Assembly (NCBI GenBank): GCA_034687125.1
Contig: JAQGBZ010000280.1
Location: 20,087-84,086, forward strand
Length of the DNA stretch: 64,000 nt
Reading direction: 5' to 3'
Source: Neelides folsomi
Lineage: Eukaryota; Arthropoda; Collembola; Neelipleona; Neelidae
This document shows positions 11,901 to 25,225 of the stretch, piece by piece (the first letter of the stretch is position 1; every line of letters starts with the position of its first letter). The position numbers and the translations under genes were made by a program. The notes below the pieces were generated by a model. It saw only the letters and a list, made by a program, of their open reading frames with translations. It did not search any database and was not told the DNA's origin.

Positions 11901-14900
11901 TCAGATTTTATGTTCAAAATGAAATATTGCCAAATTGAGTTGTAGAGATGAATTTGTAAAATATTTTCGCATTATGTTTGACTCACTAATTTCACAATAT
12001 AATACCTTAAAATTGCTCGATTTCATAATTTAGCATTTAAATCGAATTTGGTTAAAGAATTAGTACGAAAATATAAATTGTATTATGACTATAAACATTG
12101 TAATTATATAATGTAATATTGTAACAATATAAACATTTTTCATGACTATAAACATTGTAATTTAGCTTTACTATACATAATATTTATAATATAATATAAA
12201 ATATATGAATAATTTTGATGCATTTAAAAAAATAATTTTCAATTTGCGGTTTTCTCTTTAAGTTCATCAAAGTTCATAAAAAATAGTGTAATATTAAGCT
12301 TTTGTATTCTTGGCATGATGAGGGTTAAAAACGTGTTTTGGGTTCCGCTGATTTTGTAAAAAAGAGTATAATAAATATGTATAGGAAAGAGCGGGAATTC
12401 CTCCCATTGAAATCTTCAACGGTTTCTTCTCAATATTTCATTGGGGAACTGGGCTACTGCACTTACACATATCCGTCATAAACACTCAATTTATTCCCTC
12501 CAAGTTTCCTATTTTACACACCCAAATAATATATTTATATAGTTTAACATCAGCGCATCAAGCCTATCACAATGGGCGTAATTTATAATGAGCGGGAAAA
12601 GGAGGTAAGCACGGCGAAGAAGAACGTTACAAAATTGCAATATTCTTTTCCTCGCATTTAATACAATTTGAGTTAAATAATTGCTACAATTTCCTTCCCC
12701 CTATGCACGTATGCAAATGGTATTGAAGAACCTTAGTTGGTGATTGTTGAGTGTAACAATGAGAAACAGTTTGATTGAGTAATTTCTTCCTTCCGCTCCT
12801 TACAAATTCGAGACACACTCCTGAGTTTGCCAATTGCCATACACAGAACACACACACACACACATTTTATATTTAAATCTCCCAATTTTCATTTCACACT
12901 ATCCGATTTTAAACGGCATATTCTCCTACTTTATTAATGAAAAATTACTACACATATTTTGATATAAGATTACAAAATATCACGTAATATAAATATAATA
13001 ATACAAATAAACTACTAATATACAGATAATACATAAATATTTATCTACCATATATTCATAGGTTTTGTTGTTATCTGATTTTTTGCATTTTGATGCAAAA
13101 ATTTAATTTAAAAACTCATTGTATGCAAAATGGAAAAACTCATAAAGTTAACGAGTTTCAATTGAACTTGAAGCTTAAAGTGTTAAAATTTGCAATATGG
13201 TGGAAATAAGAAAAATAGTTAATTTGTGAGTAAAATGAAAAAGTAACTCGTTTTCCTCAATTGAGAATTCATCTATTCCGCTTTTAATGAACTTTTGTTG
13301 AATTAAAGGGAAATTAAAGGAAAGGTGGTTGGGATGAGTTGTGACAGCGAGAGATTTCAATTCTCATTGGTTTGATGGACATTTCACTTCATTTCACACT
13401 TGCAATTCTTAGTTGCCTCATCCCCAAACCACATCACATCTTCTCCTTTTATTTCTTATATATCAAAATCTCGAGTTTTATCGCCACAACTCACATCAAC
13501 TTACCATACAAAATGCACAGTTTATATTGACCATGAATCATCCAGCTTGTATAATTTTTATATTATTCCATCTAACACTCCATTTGTCATTCAAAGCTAA
13601 GAACCAACAACTTTTGAACTTCCCTGTCTGTTTATTAAGTGGCCAATTAAACTCAATGGTAAAGCCCTTTGTTTAATGTCAATGTCAGGTCTGGGAGCTT
13701 TTAGTTCGGGAAAGCAAGTTGGAATTTTAAAGTTTAAACCAAATGTATGGAAAATGCATAGAAGTAATAGGAAAACAAATGAAAGAAACAAATACGAGAT
13801 TGAAGAGATTGTGTGATTATTAAGTGTTATTAACTTTGTGGATCATCTGATGTTTACATCCGCCACTTTTCCATCAAAGGTAAAGAAAACACGCGAGGGA
13901 AATTCTTTCAATTTATCTTCTCACTCGGAATATATGGAGTGATTGGGAAAAGGTTTGCGTGATTTCCTCCCTTTGAACATGTTTGATTTCTTAAACATTT
14001 CTCCTGGTTGTCAACAAGGGAATTTTACACGCCCACCCTCACACAGTTCACATTCTACACGAGAAGATTCTTCTTCACTTTGGTACCTTTGGAATCTTTT
14101 GGATCTTCTCCATTTCATGCTCCTTTTAATCTTCTCCATATCATATTTCAAAGTTTCTAACCATTGGAGAATAAAGGAAGAAGATTTCATGTAGAAGGGC
14201 GATTGTGTTTGGTCCGACGTTTCTCAATGTCAGCAATTATGGTTTAACTACCTTCGGAACTTTGGAGAATTTGATACATTAGGGTTAGGGAGACTCCTAC
14301 TGAATTTATAATCCACGTCATCAATCTGAGTCCCTCACAATTACCTTAATTTATTGGATTGAATTTTATCGGGTTTAATCAACGGGAAAACAAAAGTGAA
14401 TTTATTTACTAGTATCAAAAAATTAAACTTTTCTAATTAATCAGTTTAAAGAGTTTTTTATCATGGAATTAAAAAATTTGGTTAGTCGTTAGATCCTACT
14501 CTATCGAATGTATGTTCTTAACGATTTTCATAGGGATTGGTACTTATACTTAATTTACAATTAATAATTTAATAAAAAATTAACAGTTAATTTCAATTAA
14601 CTAGTATATTATTATCAATGAGATAAAGATATAACAGAAAATAAATTCTATTTGTACATGATTATAGCTGCATTTAATTATATACACAAGAGGGAAAGTT
14701 TTTAATTGATATTTAACTTATAGAAAAAATCCTGTTTGGCATATCAGATTTAATATCTTTGGATGTTAATTATTATTCAAGTTTTTAATTAACTTTAATA
14801 AGCATTGATTTACTGAAGATCTCTCATTCTCAAATCTCATCTTCAATACCACCTCTATATTTAAATGTGTATATTTTATAATAAAATTATAAGTGATCTA

Positions 14901-15927
14901 AGCAGTCCACGTATCTTATATATATAAGGTATACCTACAGGTATCTGTTAATGTAAATATCTTGTGAACTTTGAGTTTCTTCTAATTAGCATGATCTCGC
15001 CATTTTAGAAACTTGATTTTTCAACCGATAGATAAATGATGATTTTATTATCTTTATTCATTTATGTATTGCATTTTGATCAGTAACAGAACTTCATACT
15101 TACAGATAGTTATTGAGATCTTTTAAACTTAACAAGCCAAGTTTTTATATTTAATGTATTTCATGCATACTAAATATCAGAATTTCTCTAAAATAATTAT
15201 TTTACTCTTTAGTTGTGTAGTTGCAGTTATTTAAAAATGCTCATTAGAATTGACTTAGAATGGGCAAAAGAATGTTGATTAAAATTCCGAACCTAATTGA
15301 AGTCTAATTAGCGGGATAAGGGTATTGACTTATAATAAGAAATCCCCTTCATGTTGATTTCATATTTGGATTTGAGGGAATCTCTTGCGATTCGTTGTTT
15401 CTTGGCATAAAATATCCGTAACATGTAAAGGGAGAGAACCACAACAATATTTATGTTAATTTTTACCAACTTGAAGTTTTCTTCCTTCTATGTTTATACA
15501 GATATTTATTATGTGTACTGTACATATATACATAATGTATACATATCATACAATATAAACCAACATTAATATTACATATACTAGTTATAATATTCCAAAC
15601 TTTTTCTGTTTAGCAAAATGGAATAGGCGGATTAGGAAAACGGGATATACATTTGGCACTACCGTACATACTCCCTGGCGGCATAAGAGAAAGGCAAAAC
15701 TTTCCGGTTTGAGCCTGCATTTCATTTTCCTCGCTGTGCGCTGTGAATGGTTTTCGAATCGAATTCAACTAAACTGGGATTTTTATAAGGTTAGTTGTAA
15801 GTCAAAACTTCAAAAAGTGAAAGAAATTCAATTTTAAGGTGATTTTCATACGAAATGTGTGAATTGAATACATTTAGGGTAAATTAAGACATTTCATTGA
15901 GTGTGAGACTGATTTTTGAAATTTTGG
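5999..15927. other. Gene-poor region, no firm gene
   Basis: About 10 kb with patches richer in G+C than the flanks and no gene I can defend. Many open frames of 60-110 codons occur on both strands but lack splice context, known motifs or convincing composition. One weak two-exon model (9613-9677 joined in phase 2 to 11654-11789, plus strand) would encode about 66 residues ending in a hydrophobic segment. A signal-like frame (MERLVFFTLFVVLIFADG) sits near 6490-6430 on the minus strand without partner exons. The region could hold regulatory DNA or introns of a gene whose exons I cannot see. Confidence 0.35.
12848..12864. repeat. (AC)n microsatellite
   Basis: A run of about eight AC dinucleotides. 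A separate direct repeat (ATGACTATAAACATTGTAAT) occurs nearby at 12085 and 12142. Confidence 0.8.
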
Positions 15928-16162
15928 GCTCACCATGGTGAGCATCGTGAAAAATGGTGAGGTGCATGGTGAGCTGGTGCACCATGGTGAGCTTCACCAT
16001 GGACATGGTTCACCATGTTGAGGTTTTGTTCACCATAGTGAAAGACTAAATTGAAAAACTAGGGATAGGAATATTAACATTAAACTCACTATGGTGAGGG
16101 TGAATTTTTCATGGTGCACCATGAAAAACCATGGTTTTTGCATGATGAACCATGGTGTGCTT
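15928..16162. repeat. Cluster of CACCATGGTG palindromes
   Basis: Within 235 bases, TCACCATG or CATGGTGA cores recur roughly a dozen times on both strands, several as the full palindrome CACCATGGTG (for example GCTCACCATGGTGAGC at 15928-15943 and TGCACCATGGTGAGC at 15978-15992). Spacing is irregular, so it is not a simple tandem array, and an approximately 60-base gap (about 16040-16085) splits it into two halves. It stands out from the AT-rich surroundings. Possible origins are a foldback element or a dense protein-binding cluster; I see no coding frame. Confidence 0.7.
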
Positions 16163-16535
16163 GCTTTCCGAATCCTAGCCAAAATAAATGGATTTACCTA
16201 CTCTATGAATCGATCTATAAATATTCATATTATTGTCCTGCTTATTATAAAATTATGATTGTCAATGTCAAATTTTAATCTTGGGAATATTTGTAAATTA
16301 TGAATTTATAGTCACTCATTTAAAAGTAAAATTAAAATGTTATAAACTCACATACTAAATAAGCTATTTAGCATTTTATATTATATGTAAATATTATAAC
16401 CATATTCTTTATTATAAATATAATTAATTAATTTTTCACGCCCCTAGCAAGTGGAATGTGGAAATGGACTTTTAAATTTATATAAATATAACAGTGATTA
16501 TTCAATTATTCATTATGATATATAAATATAACTAA

Positions 16536-16606
16536 ATTATTTATTCATCTTTCTAGGAAATATTTTCATCTTTCATTTCATCTTTCTAGAAAGATGAATA
16601 AATAAT
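16536..16606. repeat. Short perfect inverted repeat
   Basis: A 21-base arm (ATTATTTATTCATCTTTCTAG without its last base shown here as 16536-16556) is repeated perfectly in inverse at 16586-16606 around a loop of about 29 bases that itself repeats TTTCATCTTTC. It lies about 300 bases upstream of the small cysteine-rich peptide gene. Confidence 0.6.
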
Positions 16607-16904
16607 ATAGTAAGAATTGTAATCCAATTTGAATCCCAATCCTTTATTTCCAGTACTTTTCCAATTTTCAAGGTAAGGAAAAAACCTGTCATCATTGTGC
16701 AAATTGACACTGCAATTTATTTTATTGAATTATTCATGAATATAATATCTGGCGCAATCTAAATATACAAAAGTGCTTCACATCTTATTTTACATTGAAC
16801 ATACCTGTAATTACCTGATTATAATTTTTAAATTACGCTTTAAATCCAGAAAATCGCACTTTGATACTTTAATTAATTTATTGGATGAATGATTAAACGA
16901 GACC

Positions 16905-16911
16905 TATAAAA
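16905..16911 (+). promoter_or_regulatory. TATA box candidate of the cysteine-rich peptide gene
   Basis: TATAAAA, 79 bases upstream of the start codon at 16990. A TCACAA initiator-like motif follows about 30 bases downstream, which would leave a 5' leader of about 50 bases. Position is as expected for a TATA promoter; not proven. Confidence 0.5.
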
Positions 16912-16989
16912 GAAACTGCGATCAACGAGGATCACAAATTTCCTTTAGATAAATAAACTTAACTTTCCAAAAATCGGAAAAACTTCAAA

Positions 16990-17338
16990 ATGGTTCTTAA
17001 AGTTTCTTTGTTGGTATTGTTTGCTACAGTTTTTGTTGTTGTTTCTTCTCAGGTTAAAAGACTTGCTAATTATTTTACATTTCTTGGCTTTTTAACTCGA
17101 TATTATTTCTATTATTTAATTCATAAATTATAATTTCTGATTGGTTTTTAATTTTACATTTCCTTTTTAGTACGTGTGCAATTTTCAAACGACTGGTGAC
17201 TGTGGAAAAACGCCACCTGCTCCAAGTTGTCCAAATAGTTGCTTGAGTTGTCCATATAATTGTATTGGAAAGAGCACTCAATTTTGTTCACCTAATGCAC
17301 CAACTTCTTGCCCAACTTATTGTTGTAAGCGTTCGTAA
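16990..17338 (+). CDS. Secreted cysteine-rich peptide of 76 residues, 2 exons
   Basis: Exon 16990-17052 encodes a 21-residue signal peptide (MVLKVSLLVLFATVFVVVSS then Q); exon 17171-17338 encodes 55 residues and the stop. The junction is phase 0 (CAG|gttaaa, tttttag|TAC). The predicted mature part has 10 cysteines at residues 24, 32, 41, 45, 48, 52, 60, 68, 72 and 73, enough for five disulphides, with many Pro/Ser/Thr and a basic end (CCKRS). Small size, signal peptide and one short intron fit secreted defence, venom-like or cuticular peptides, but the spacing does not match a family I can name, and it may be lineage-specific. A TATA box lies at 16905 and an AATAAA about 215 bases after the stop, near 17553. 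Confidence 0.75.
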
Positions 17339-20300
17339 ACGAGAACTAAGTTGCTCACCATTGCTTCCCAACCTAAGCAACAATATCAGAAGAGTTAAAA
17401 ATGTAGTAAATACGCTACGATAAGTTATTTTAAATTACAAAATGTATTATTTTATTGATTATATAAAATACTTCATATTATGTAATATGTTAAATTTATC
17501 TAAATTATTTGAAAATCTATGCTAATAGCTCAAAAACTTAAAAATATTGATCAATAAATACATACAACCAGAGCAAATAATTATGCTAAAATTTATTTAA
17601 TTACAATTTATTCTAAATAATATAAATATCAATATTAAACGATGCAAATTTTACAATGCAAGAATTCATTAAACTTTTAGCTTATGGTTAACGTTGAGGT
17701 TGAAAAGCAAGGCAGCATAAAGGTAACTTTGACTCTATGAGTAATTAATGATTGCTTGATCGTTGGAAGAGGGCGAACCCAAATGGGTTGGTGAACAATA
17801 ATTCATTTCTCCATTCCAGCCACACATTTTCATCACGAAGGAAAAGCTAATTGAATTACGACGATGAATTAAATCTTAATTGCTAATATTTCCACAATAA
17901 CTAAAAAACCATTTCTTATCTCTAAGTTTTTACCTCAGCTTTACATGTTTACAAATTACAATCTTTGGCAAGCTTTACTAAATATCCTTATGATATAAAT
18001 CTAAACTTACAAGTATAGTATAATTGTATGCTCACATTGCTCACAATAATATATTTATTTTTATATCTACAACATATATCTTATTACATTATTACATACA
18101 TTTACTTTAAAAATTTAAATAATATACATGGAAATTACATATATTACATACCTGCATCTGTTTATACTGATATATGACTGACAATGAGATAAAATACATA
18201 TCAGTATATGTTCATAGTATGTGTAACTACTTCACAATGTACGTATAAATTGTTTTTGTAGAGGCGTAAAATGAGTAAATGTGACGGCCATAAATAATGA
18301 ATTATAAATTCAATAGTAAAATCCAAATTAGCATGTATGAGGAATTATGATAGTTGTGTGGGACGGGCAGGTCATGGAAATAATTCTTTAGCTCTATGAG
18401 GTCGTAGGTGTTAGCCCTCTCAACAATTCAAAATGTTTCTCAAACTTCTGGGGTTCTGCGGAAGATCATTTGAATTCCTCCCTCATTACTTCCATGCTTA
18501 TAAGGGCTGTAGAGAACAATACTCTTATTATTCAAAAAACTCCTGCCCACTCCATTCAAACACTCTCAAAGTCTCAAACCAATGCACTTCCCATGTTCGC
18601 CAATGAATATGTAAAAATTAAACTAAAAGGTATTGAAACATCCAACCTACGCATCTTCCCATATAATATCATAAATTATCAATTTGGAGTTTGTAAAGGA
18701 ACAAGATATGGGAATTTGGCATTAAAATTGGGAGAGAGTTTCGTGATCTGGGCATATGGAAACGAGTGGGTTCTAAAAGGGGCGACCAAGGCTTTGTTAA
18801 TTAGTTTTCCCTATAAATTTAAAGTTGTGTAGGATGCGGGCTGTGTACCGCTAGCCTCAATAAATAAATAAATGAGTTTACAGTAAGAAGGAGAGTTACG
18901 GTGACCTGAAGGGAGAATTCCTCGCAGGGGCGGTGAAGAAATTTGCTGAAAATATCAATTCTGGGATTTGTTTAATTTCTCCATGTGTTTGGGGAAGCGG
19001 ACCGTTTGGACAGAACGGAGGAATCTTTTTAACTGGTGAAGGTGTTTGGGGGCAAATGAGGGTGAATGGCGGTGTTGATTGGGCCCTTCACCACGAGGTC
19101 TTTTCATATCCACGTTGGTCAGACTTCCCCAAATCATAACGTTCCTCGAAACATTAGATCTGGTCACGCTGTAATTAACCCACCTTTTCCCGCTTCAAAA
19201 CCCTACACCTTTGATAATACAAAGATATATTATATAACCATAATATTTATTACACATACCTAGTTATACTATAGAAGAGATTATTTAAGTAGTTCTAAAA
19301 TATCACGTTTCGCATTTCTCAAAAATCCGCTTTATTTACTAAACTATTGATCAAATTCTATTGTGGGAAAAATAAGAAGAGCACTAGAAACACAAATAAT
19401 AGATTTTTTATAAACATTACTCTACATTATCTATTCTTCTTATTACTCTTAGTTAGTGGATAAAGATAGGTATAATTTGGACTATTATTCCGAAATCTGC
19501 AAATGCTAAAATACCATACATAATGAATTAAGCTTATATTATGGAAGTTTTTTTTACATTTTCCTTAATACGATTAGACATTAGTCAACATTGTCTTTTT
19601 ATTAACAAATTTTTGATAAAAGAATAGTTGGCGGGGGGTTTGGATAGTTTGGTTAGGCGTGAATTCGAAATTTGAATGTAATTTGATAATTTCAAGGAAT
19701 AGATAATGAGTGGATGAATTGTTGCATCAATTGTAAGATTGTAACATGAAGTTTCTTGGAAAATCTCATTCTGCGGCTTGGTCGTGTTTTCCTCAAGTTG
19801 AAATGAAATTTCCTCCCATCCTCACATGTGTACGGATTTCATCCGACGTTGGTTCGTGTGGTGAATTTCCTCGTCAAGGAAATTAAGCGAGGTGGAAGGA
19901 ATGAAAACGGAGTTGGTCCATTTAAACCTCGTATTCTTCCTGAGTTGAATGAGAACCTTGCGGTTTCACCTACCACCTCCAAACATATTACTCATTAACT
20001 CAACAACCTCATGGATCCAACACATCTTCAACCATACAAAATATATTTCCAATATAATACTTACCATATATGTATATGTACATATTCTGTATACCTGTAT
20101 ATTATTTAATACATTGTAAATCCCATCTTGTAATGTATTACAGATAAATGCATATTATTCCTAATCCGTTCAATGGTCTCTACATCACTTTCGCCCTATA
20201 AAAATACAAAGAAATCTCATTAAAACAACCCTCAATCAAATCCTTTGTTTTGCATAATAAAAGTGAAAAATGCAAGCATTGAATCTCCAATAAATTAAAG

Positions 20301-22654
20301 ATTCTCTCATTGACTATACCTGTATGGTATTTGTATTTCATATATTGGCTGTACATAATTATCGTATATAAAAATATATCAAATGTCTAACAATAAGTAT
20401 CAAACGAGTACATACAAGAAAAATGCACAAGTGTATAGCTAAGGTTAACATATAAGATTTTATAAGAATGTATGCAATGTGAAAAGAAATGCTAGTAATT
20501 GTGGATTTCGTGTGTGTAAGTCGTGATTGGAGCTGAAGAGACATTTGAAATCCCGTTGGTCCGTTGGAGATTCACAAGGCGACCGAAGCCTTGCAAGGTC
20601 GGTTTCACCTTCTCCGCGAATAGCGGGAATGATTTGGTTTTTTATTCAAATCTGCCTGTTTTAAAGCCAGATACTCAATTAGATGTCAAAGTCGCTTAAT
20701 CCACCTCAACATCCCGGACGAACGTTCGAAAGTCCAACACAATGTTTGGAACTTTCAAATGGCTCTCAGAAGGACAAAAAACGCATTAGGCAGAGCGGAA
20801 TGAAATATATGAAAATTGTGTATTGGAAATGAAAGAGGAGATTTGGGAGGTTTGTGAAAGATATTAAATTCCTTTTTTGTTCATTTCTTCCGACCAGCTT
20901 CTTCTTTATTGTTGTCCAACTGTACTTTTCCCTTCAATAATGAGAATTCATTAAGAGGGAGATTTGGACGAAGCTCACCGTTCCTTTAACTTCCAGTCCA
21001 GAGGATTAAAACGTCTCGAAGAAGGAAAGTTGAAGAGAATTTCGTGATGTGAAGTGAAATGAGCTTTATTTCCAATCACTCTTTTATCTTTATTACCATC
21101 ATATACAAATACTCACATACTGCATATCTTCATATAACTACCAACCCATCTTATTAAATGTAATATAAGATGGGAATACACAGAAGCACAGGATGGATAC
21201 ATTAAGTTGAATAAACCGAGAATTTTTGTATAAGAAATATTACGGTTTAAACCAATAGGAATTTCTCGATATATGGCTTAAATATGATGATGTATGATGA
21301 TGTATGAATCATACAGTATGATGTAATGCGGGTGATTCTATGAATTTTAGACATCGGCAACTTTACATTGTATGAGAAAAAAGGAATAAAAATTGTCAAT
21401 TGAATTCGGAAGTTGCGGAATGAAAGAAGGATAAAGTTTTTGTTGAATGGAGCTCAATGCGGTTCACCGGCCGATTCACTCAAACTCTTCCGTTTCAACT
21501 TACCCCAATGGGCATCTTAAACATTTGAGTAAGATTGAGTCAGCAGTTCTTTTCCAATTGATATTTTACTATTTGATCATTTGATAATGTTTTAGTTCAT
21601 TAAGGAAACTTCAGGTAAAATCAAATTGACGAGATATACGACATAGATCATGTAATATATGTGTATTAACTTGCACAGGTATAGATAAAGATTATAAACT
21701 CGAAGAGGAGAATGTAAATATACGAATTTATAAAAAAATGCACAAGGAATCTGTACAAAACAAACAGGAAGTTTGTATGCAAACTACGTATGTGATTTTG
21801 TTCGGTTCATCTCAAGTGAATTTATCGATAAATAAAGGATTTATTTAATTATTCAATTAAATGTTATCTTGATTTCCAACGGAGCGTCTAATGAATCTCT
21901 TCTGTTGAAGAACTGTACTCCATTCCAAACCTCACTTTTATCCAAGATCAATGAAATTGAACTGTGAATGTGTGGAAGACGTAAAAGAGTGAGGAAGAGA
22001 GCAACAGGTGAATCCGCATTTCATGCATGGAAATAATAGGAGAATTCCTCTTCTTCCGATCCCTATCTTTACGTCTCTACTACATGTGGACAACGGGAAG
22101 GAGAAGGCAATAAACGTGTGAAAGGAAAGTTGAAAATCAAAACGTTACTTTTATTCTCGTTCTTAGAACAATGCAAATATTTTGGCACATTGCTTTTAAC
22201 TTCATGTCTATACAAGGTTATTTACAAACATTCAAGTTCAACCAACAATACCATCTTAAGTTAGTCAATAAGAATTTAATTTTTCAAAATTTCGCAAATT
22301 ATAATTTTTAACAACTTTAAAATTTAACTAATAATGAAATTATCAATTTATTAAACATTAACATTAATTAACTTTAAATTATATTTTCAATCACTTATTT
22401 TACATTTTACTTTACTTATGTATATTAGTAAATTAATACTTAATAAAGACTAGAAATTAAATATTTATAGCTAATGCTAAAAGTATTTATTAGTACACGT
22501 AATAAAACAAAGCTCTTTTCTCATGTAAATATAAATGTAACATACAATTATTGTCAAACCCCTCATATCTTTCAATTTATATTTCCCGAATCTTCATTTA
22601 ATAAAAAAAAATGAACGAATCTGTGTTAAATGGAATTTTATAATTTAATGAATC
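17339..22654. other. Gene-poor region with one long open stretch
   Basis: No firm gene. The longest open run is on the plus strand from about 18430 to 18832 (roughly 134 codons); its first ATG is internal, near 18494, and it has no recognisable domain. An overlapping second frame from ATG 18433 gives 57 residues starting MFLKLLGFCGRSFEFLPHYF. Neither has supporting splice or homology evidence. A small tandem ATGATG repeat lies at about 21283-21306. Patches of raised G+C alternate with AT-rich spacers. Confidence 0.3.
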
Positions 22655-24916
22655 TCAGGACCAAACCCTCATAGTTTTCCTCCATAAGCGATTCATTTCC
22701 TCTGAGAAATTGTCTCCTCTTTCAACATGTAAAATCATTGTAGGGATTTTATTAATTTTCTTTCTTTCCTCCAACCATTTCCGATACTCAATTGGATCAT
22801 AGGAATATCTCAGATTGAGGTAAAAGGGTTCTTTCTGTGCCAATTCCCTCAAGATTCCAGTGACAAAAACATCATCGATCCAAAAGAACCTTACGGATTC
22901 TGATAAAGCAAAGAAGGATTTGATGAGGTCGGGGGTTATGAGATATGCCAATCCACCGCAGTATTTAGGATAAACGTCGAACTCGTATTCCTTCCTCGTC
23001 ACTGCCCATTTGACAGAGCCGTCTTTGATAACAGCTTGGGAATTTCCTCTGATGGGAGCTAAGCCTTCTGGGAACACGTTGCAGAGGAGAGTGTTTTCGG
23101 GCGAGAAGCCATAGGACCGGGATGTGAGGTCGAAAAGCTGGAAGATGTCGATGAACGCATCGTCGTCTGTTTTGAGAACAAATGTGGCGTGGGGACAAAA
23201 ATTGATCACCCATTTGTAACCCATCATATGTTTGTACCTAAACAATTTAATAAGCAAGTTAAACCCCAAACCCATAATTATTCCATCTTTATTGCAACAT
23301 ACATGAACATAAAGCAAAGGAGAGTTCATTTTAAAACTTACGTCAGGTTTCTGTATGTGTCGAGAAAATTCCCGCTCACCTGAAATATACATTAATATTA
23401 TTTTAAATATATTTTAAAATTTGAATTCCTTAAAATTTTCTAGCTAAAATATTAAAATCTTAAATAAAATGAATATAATTAATTAATTAAAAATGAAATT
23501 ACAATATCTCCAAAGATGTGAGATTCTCGTGCCACAGATCTCTCCACGGCATTTTCCTCCATATGGAAATGTTTCCCATCCGAGTCTTTTCCAATGAGGA
23601 AAACCAATCGAATGGCCGACTTCATAATTGACTTCACCGATCCCCACGTGGACCGAATGGCCTGGCGCTCTTCGAAATGATCCGGAGCTGAGTGGACGAG
23701 AACCAGGAAATAAATATCCTTCCCCTTTTCCTTCTCGTCCCCACAAATGGACACATTGTTGAGGATGAAGTAAAAGTCGGGGAGGTTGAGTAGCGACGGG
23801 GAAAAGGCCGAAGCTTCCTTTTCCATCCCTTTACCAACCATCCAATTGTTTATGATGAGCTCACGGATGTCTGCAGTGGAATTCTTCTTGGTGCTCATGA
23901 GGGAAACGACGTTGTCGACTAGAGTGTACATGCACACGAGGCAGATTAAAACACTCGTGACCTAAACATATAGGACAAGAATTAAAAATTGACCTTAAAA
24001 ATTAACTTTAAAAATCTATTTAACTAATTACATTGGCCTTAAAATTTTTAACTATTTTAGTTTTAAGTTCAGATTGGATTTTGTGTGGGTTTAAAGGATG
24101 ATCAAAGGAATGTGCTTTATCTGTAGATTTTAATAGGTTCATTTTGTTGTATTTTTAATTGAGATGGGTTATTAATGAAAATTGAAAGTAGCGGGAAAAG
24201 AAGAGAATTTAAATTAACTTGCGATAAATAAAGAATTAATGAAGTGGAAATTAAAATGGAACGGGACTTGGAGAGAGTGACATTTCCATTTTCCATTTCC
24301 ATTCTCTTCTTTTCTTCTTCGTGAGAGGAAAGTGAAGAAAATGATTACAACTAGCGAGATGAAAATCGTGTGAATCATTTGATGAGTGGAGAAAATGAAA
24401 ACAAAAACAGGGAATTTCATATTTGCCATTAAAATCTTTTCTGGGCAAAACAACTCCATTTTCCATCTCTCAAACTCTCACCAGTCGACAAAGACAAAGA
24501 GATGATGAGTGTGGGAAAAATGTGAATTATGTAACATTGTTATTATCATTACATAAATGATTCTTTATTATTTCAGTTACAGTGCAGGAAATCAGCAAGT
24601 TTTTATAATTCGCACTCAAAAGCAACACGATTAATAAGATTACATGATTACTTTACAGTTACAAGCAATTTCTAGATGAATTTTAAATGGCGGGACTTTT
24701 AAAAATATTCTAAAATATCTAAATGTAAGTATGCTAAATATATTGCAAATCATAAGGTTTTCTTACCTGAAAAGATTTTGTGAGGACCCTTCGTATTCGA
24801 GTATATTTTGATGGAGGGCCCCGCTGGGAATTTGTGGGTTTGAGGGATTCTTCGTCCTTTTTCCATTTCCCACATCTGACGTTGACGGCCGTAGACAAAA
24901 AATAAGGCTCGTCCTC
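22655..24916 (-). CDS. Beta-1,3-galactosyltransferase-like enzyme (GT31), 5' exon not found
   Basis: Four exons on the minus strand: 24916-24767, 23961-23503, 23379-23342 and 23237-22655, with matching phases (0, 0, 2), giving 409 residues to the stop. Architecture is type II Golgi membrane: a cytosolic tail ending in RIRR, a hydrophobic anchor (VTSVLICLVCMYTLVDNVV, about residues 51-69), a stem, then the GT31 domain. Family marks seen: ERQAIRSTWG, the exon-spanning GDIVSGNFLDTYRNLT, the metal-binding KTDDDAFID, YPKYCGGLAYLI and IDDVFVTGILRE. GT31 enzymes transfer galactose or N-acetylglucosamine in beta-1,3 linkage to glycoproteins or glycolipids; the precise acceptor cannot be told. No in-frame ATG is present in the first exon, which opens at a splice acceptor (gcttgcag|GAG), so the initiating exon lies further upstream, toward or beyond the divergent lipase gene. 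Confidence 0.88.
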
Positions 24917-25225
24917 CTGCAAGCATTAAAAATATAGAGTTAATATTTAATATACTTTGTTATAAGTCTTATAAATATATTTGTTCTTCTTTTATGATCG
25001 ACATATTTGATATGTTCCGCGGTTAAATGAGCCCGAGGGTGAAGGGCCCTTCGACCACAGTTGTAAAATTAAAAATAAAATATTTATTTCCAACCTACAA
25101 AACTTTGTTTCTCTTTTACGACCCCATAAAGTAAATTGACGCTGTGACAAAACCACCTGTTGACTCTGCTATAACAATACAATTTCAAGAATCCAAGCTT
25201 CACAAAGGAAGTCGTTACAAAAGCT

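Noticed and set aside
18470-18832. 120-codon plus-strand frame
   Set aside because: No ATG at its start, no domain, and an overlapping second open frame; about one such run is expected by chance in a window of this size.
22965-23213. 82-codon Arg-rich minus-strand frame
   Set aside because: Shadow of the GT31 catalytic exon, which carries the DxD and IDDVFVTGI motifs.
24214-24466. Overlapping minus-strand frames inside the GT31 gene
   Set aside because: They fall in the intron between the tail exon and the membrane-anchor exon and show only Lys/Phe-rich low complexity.
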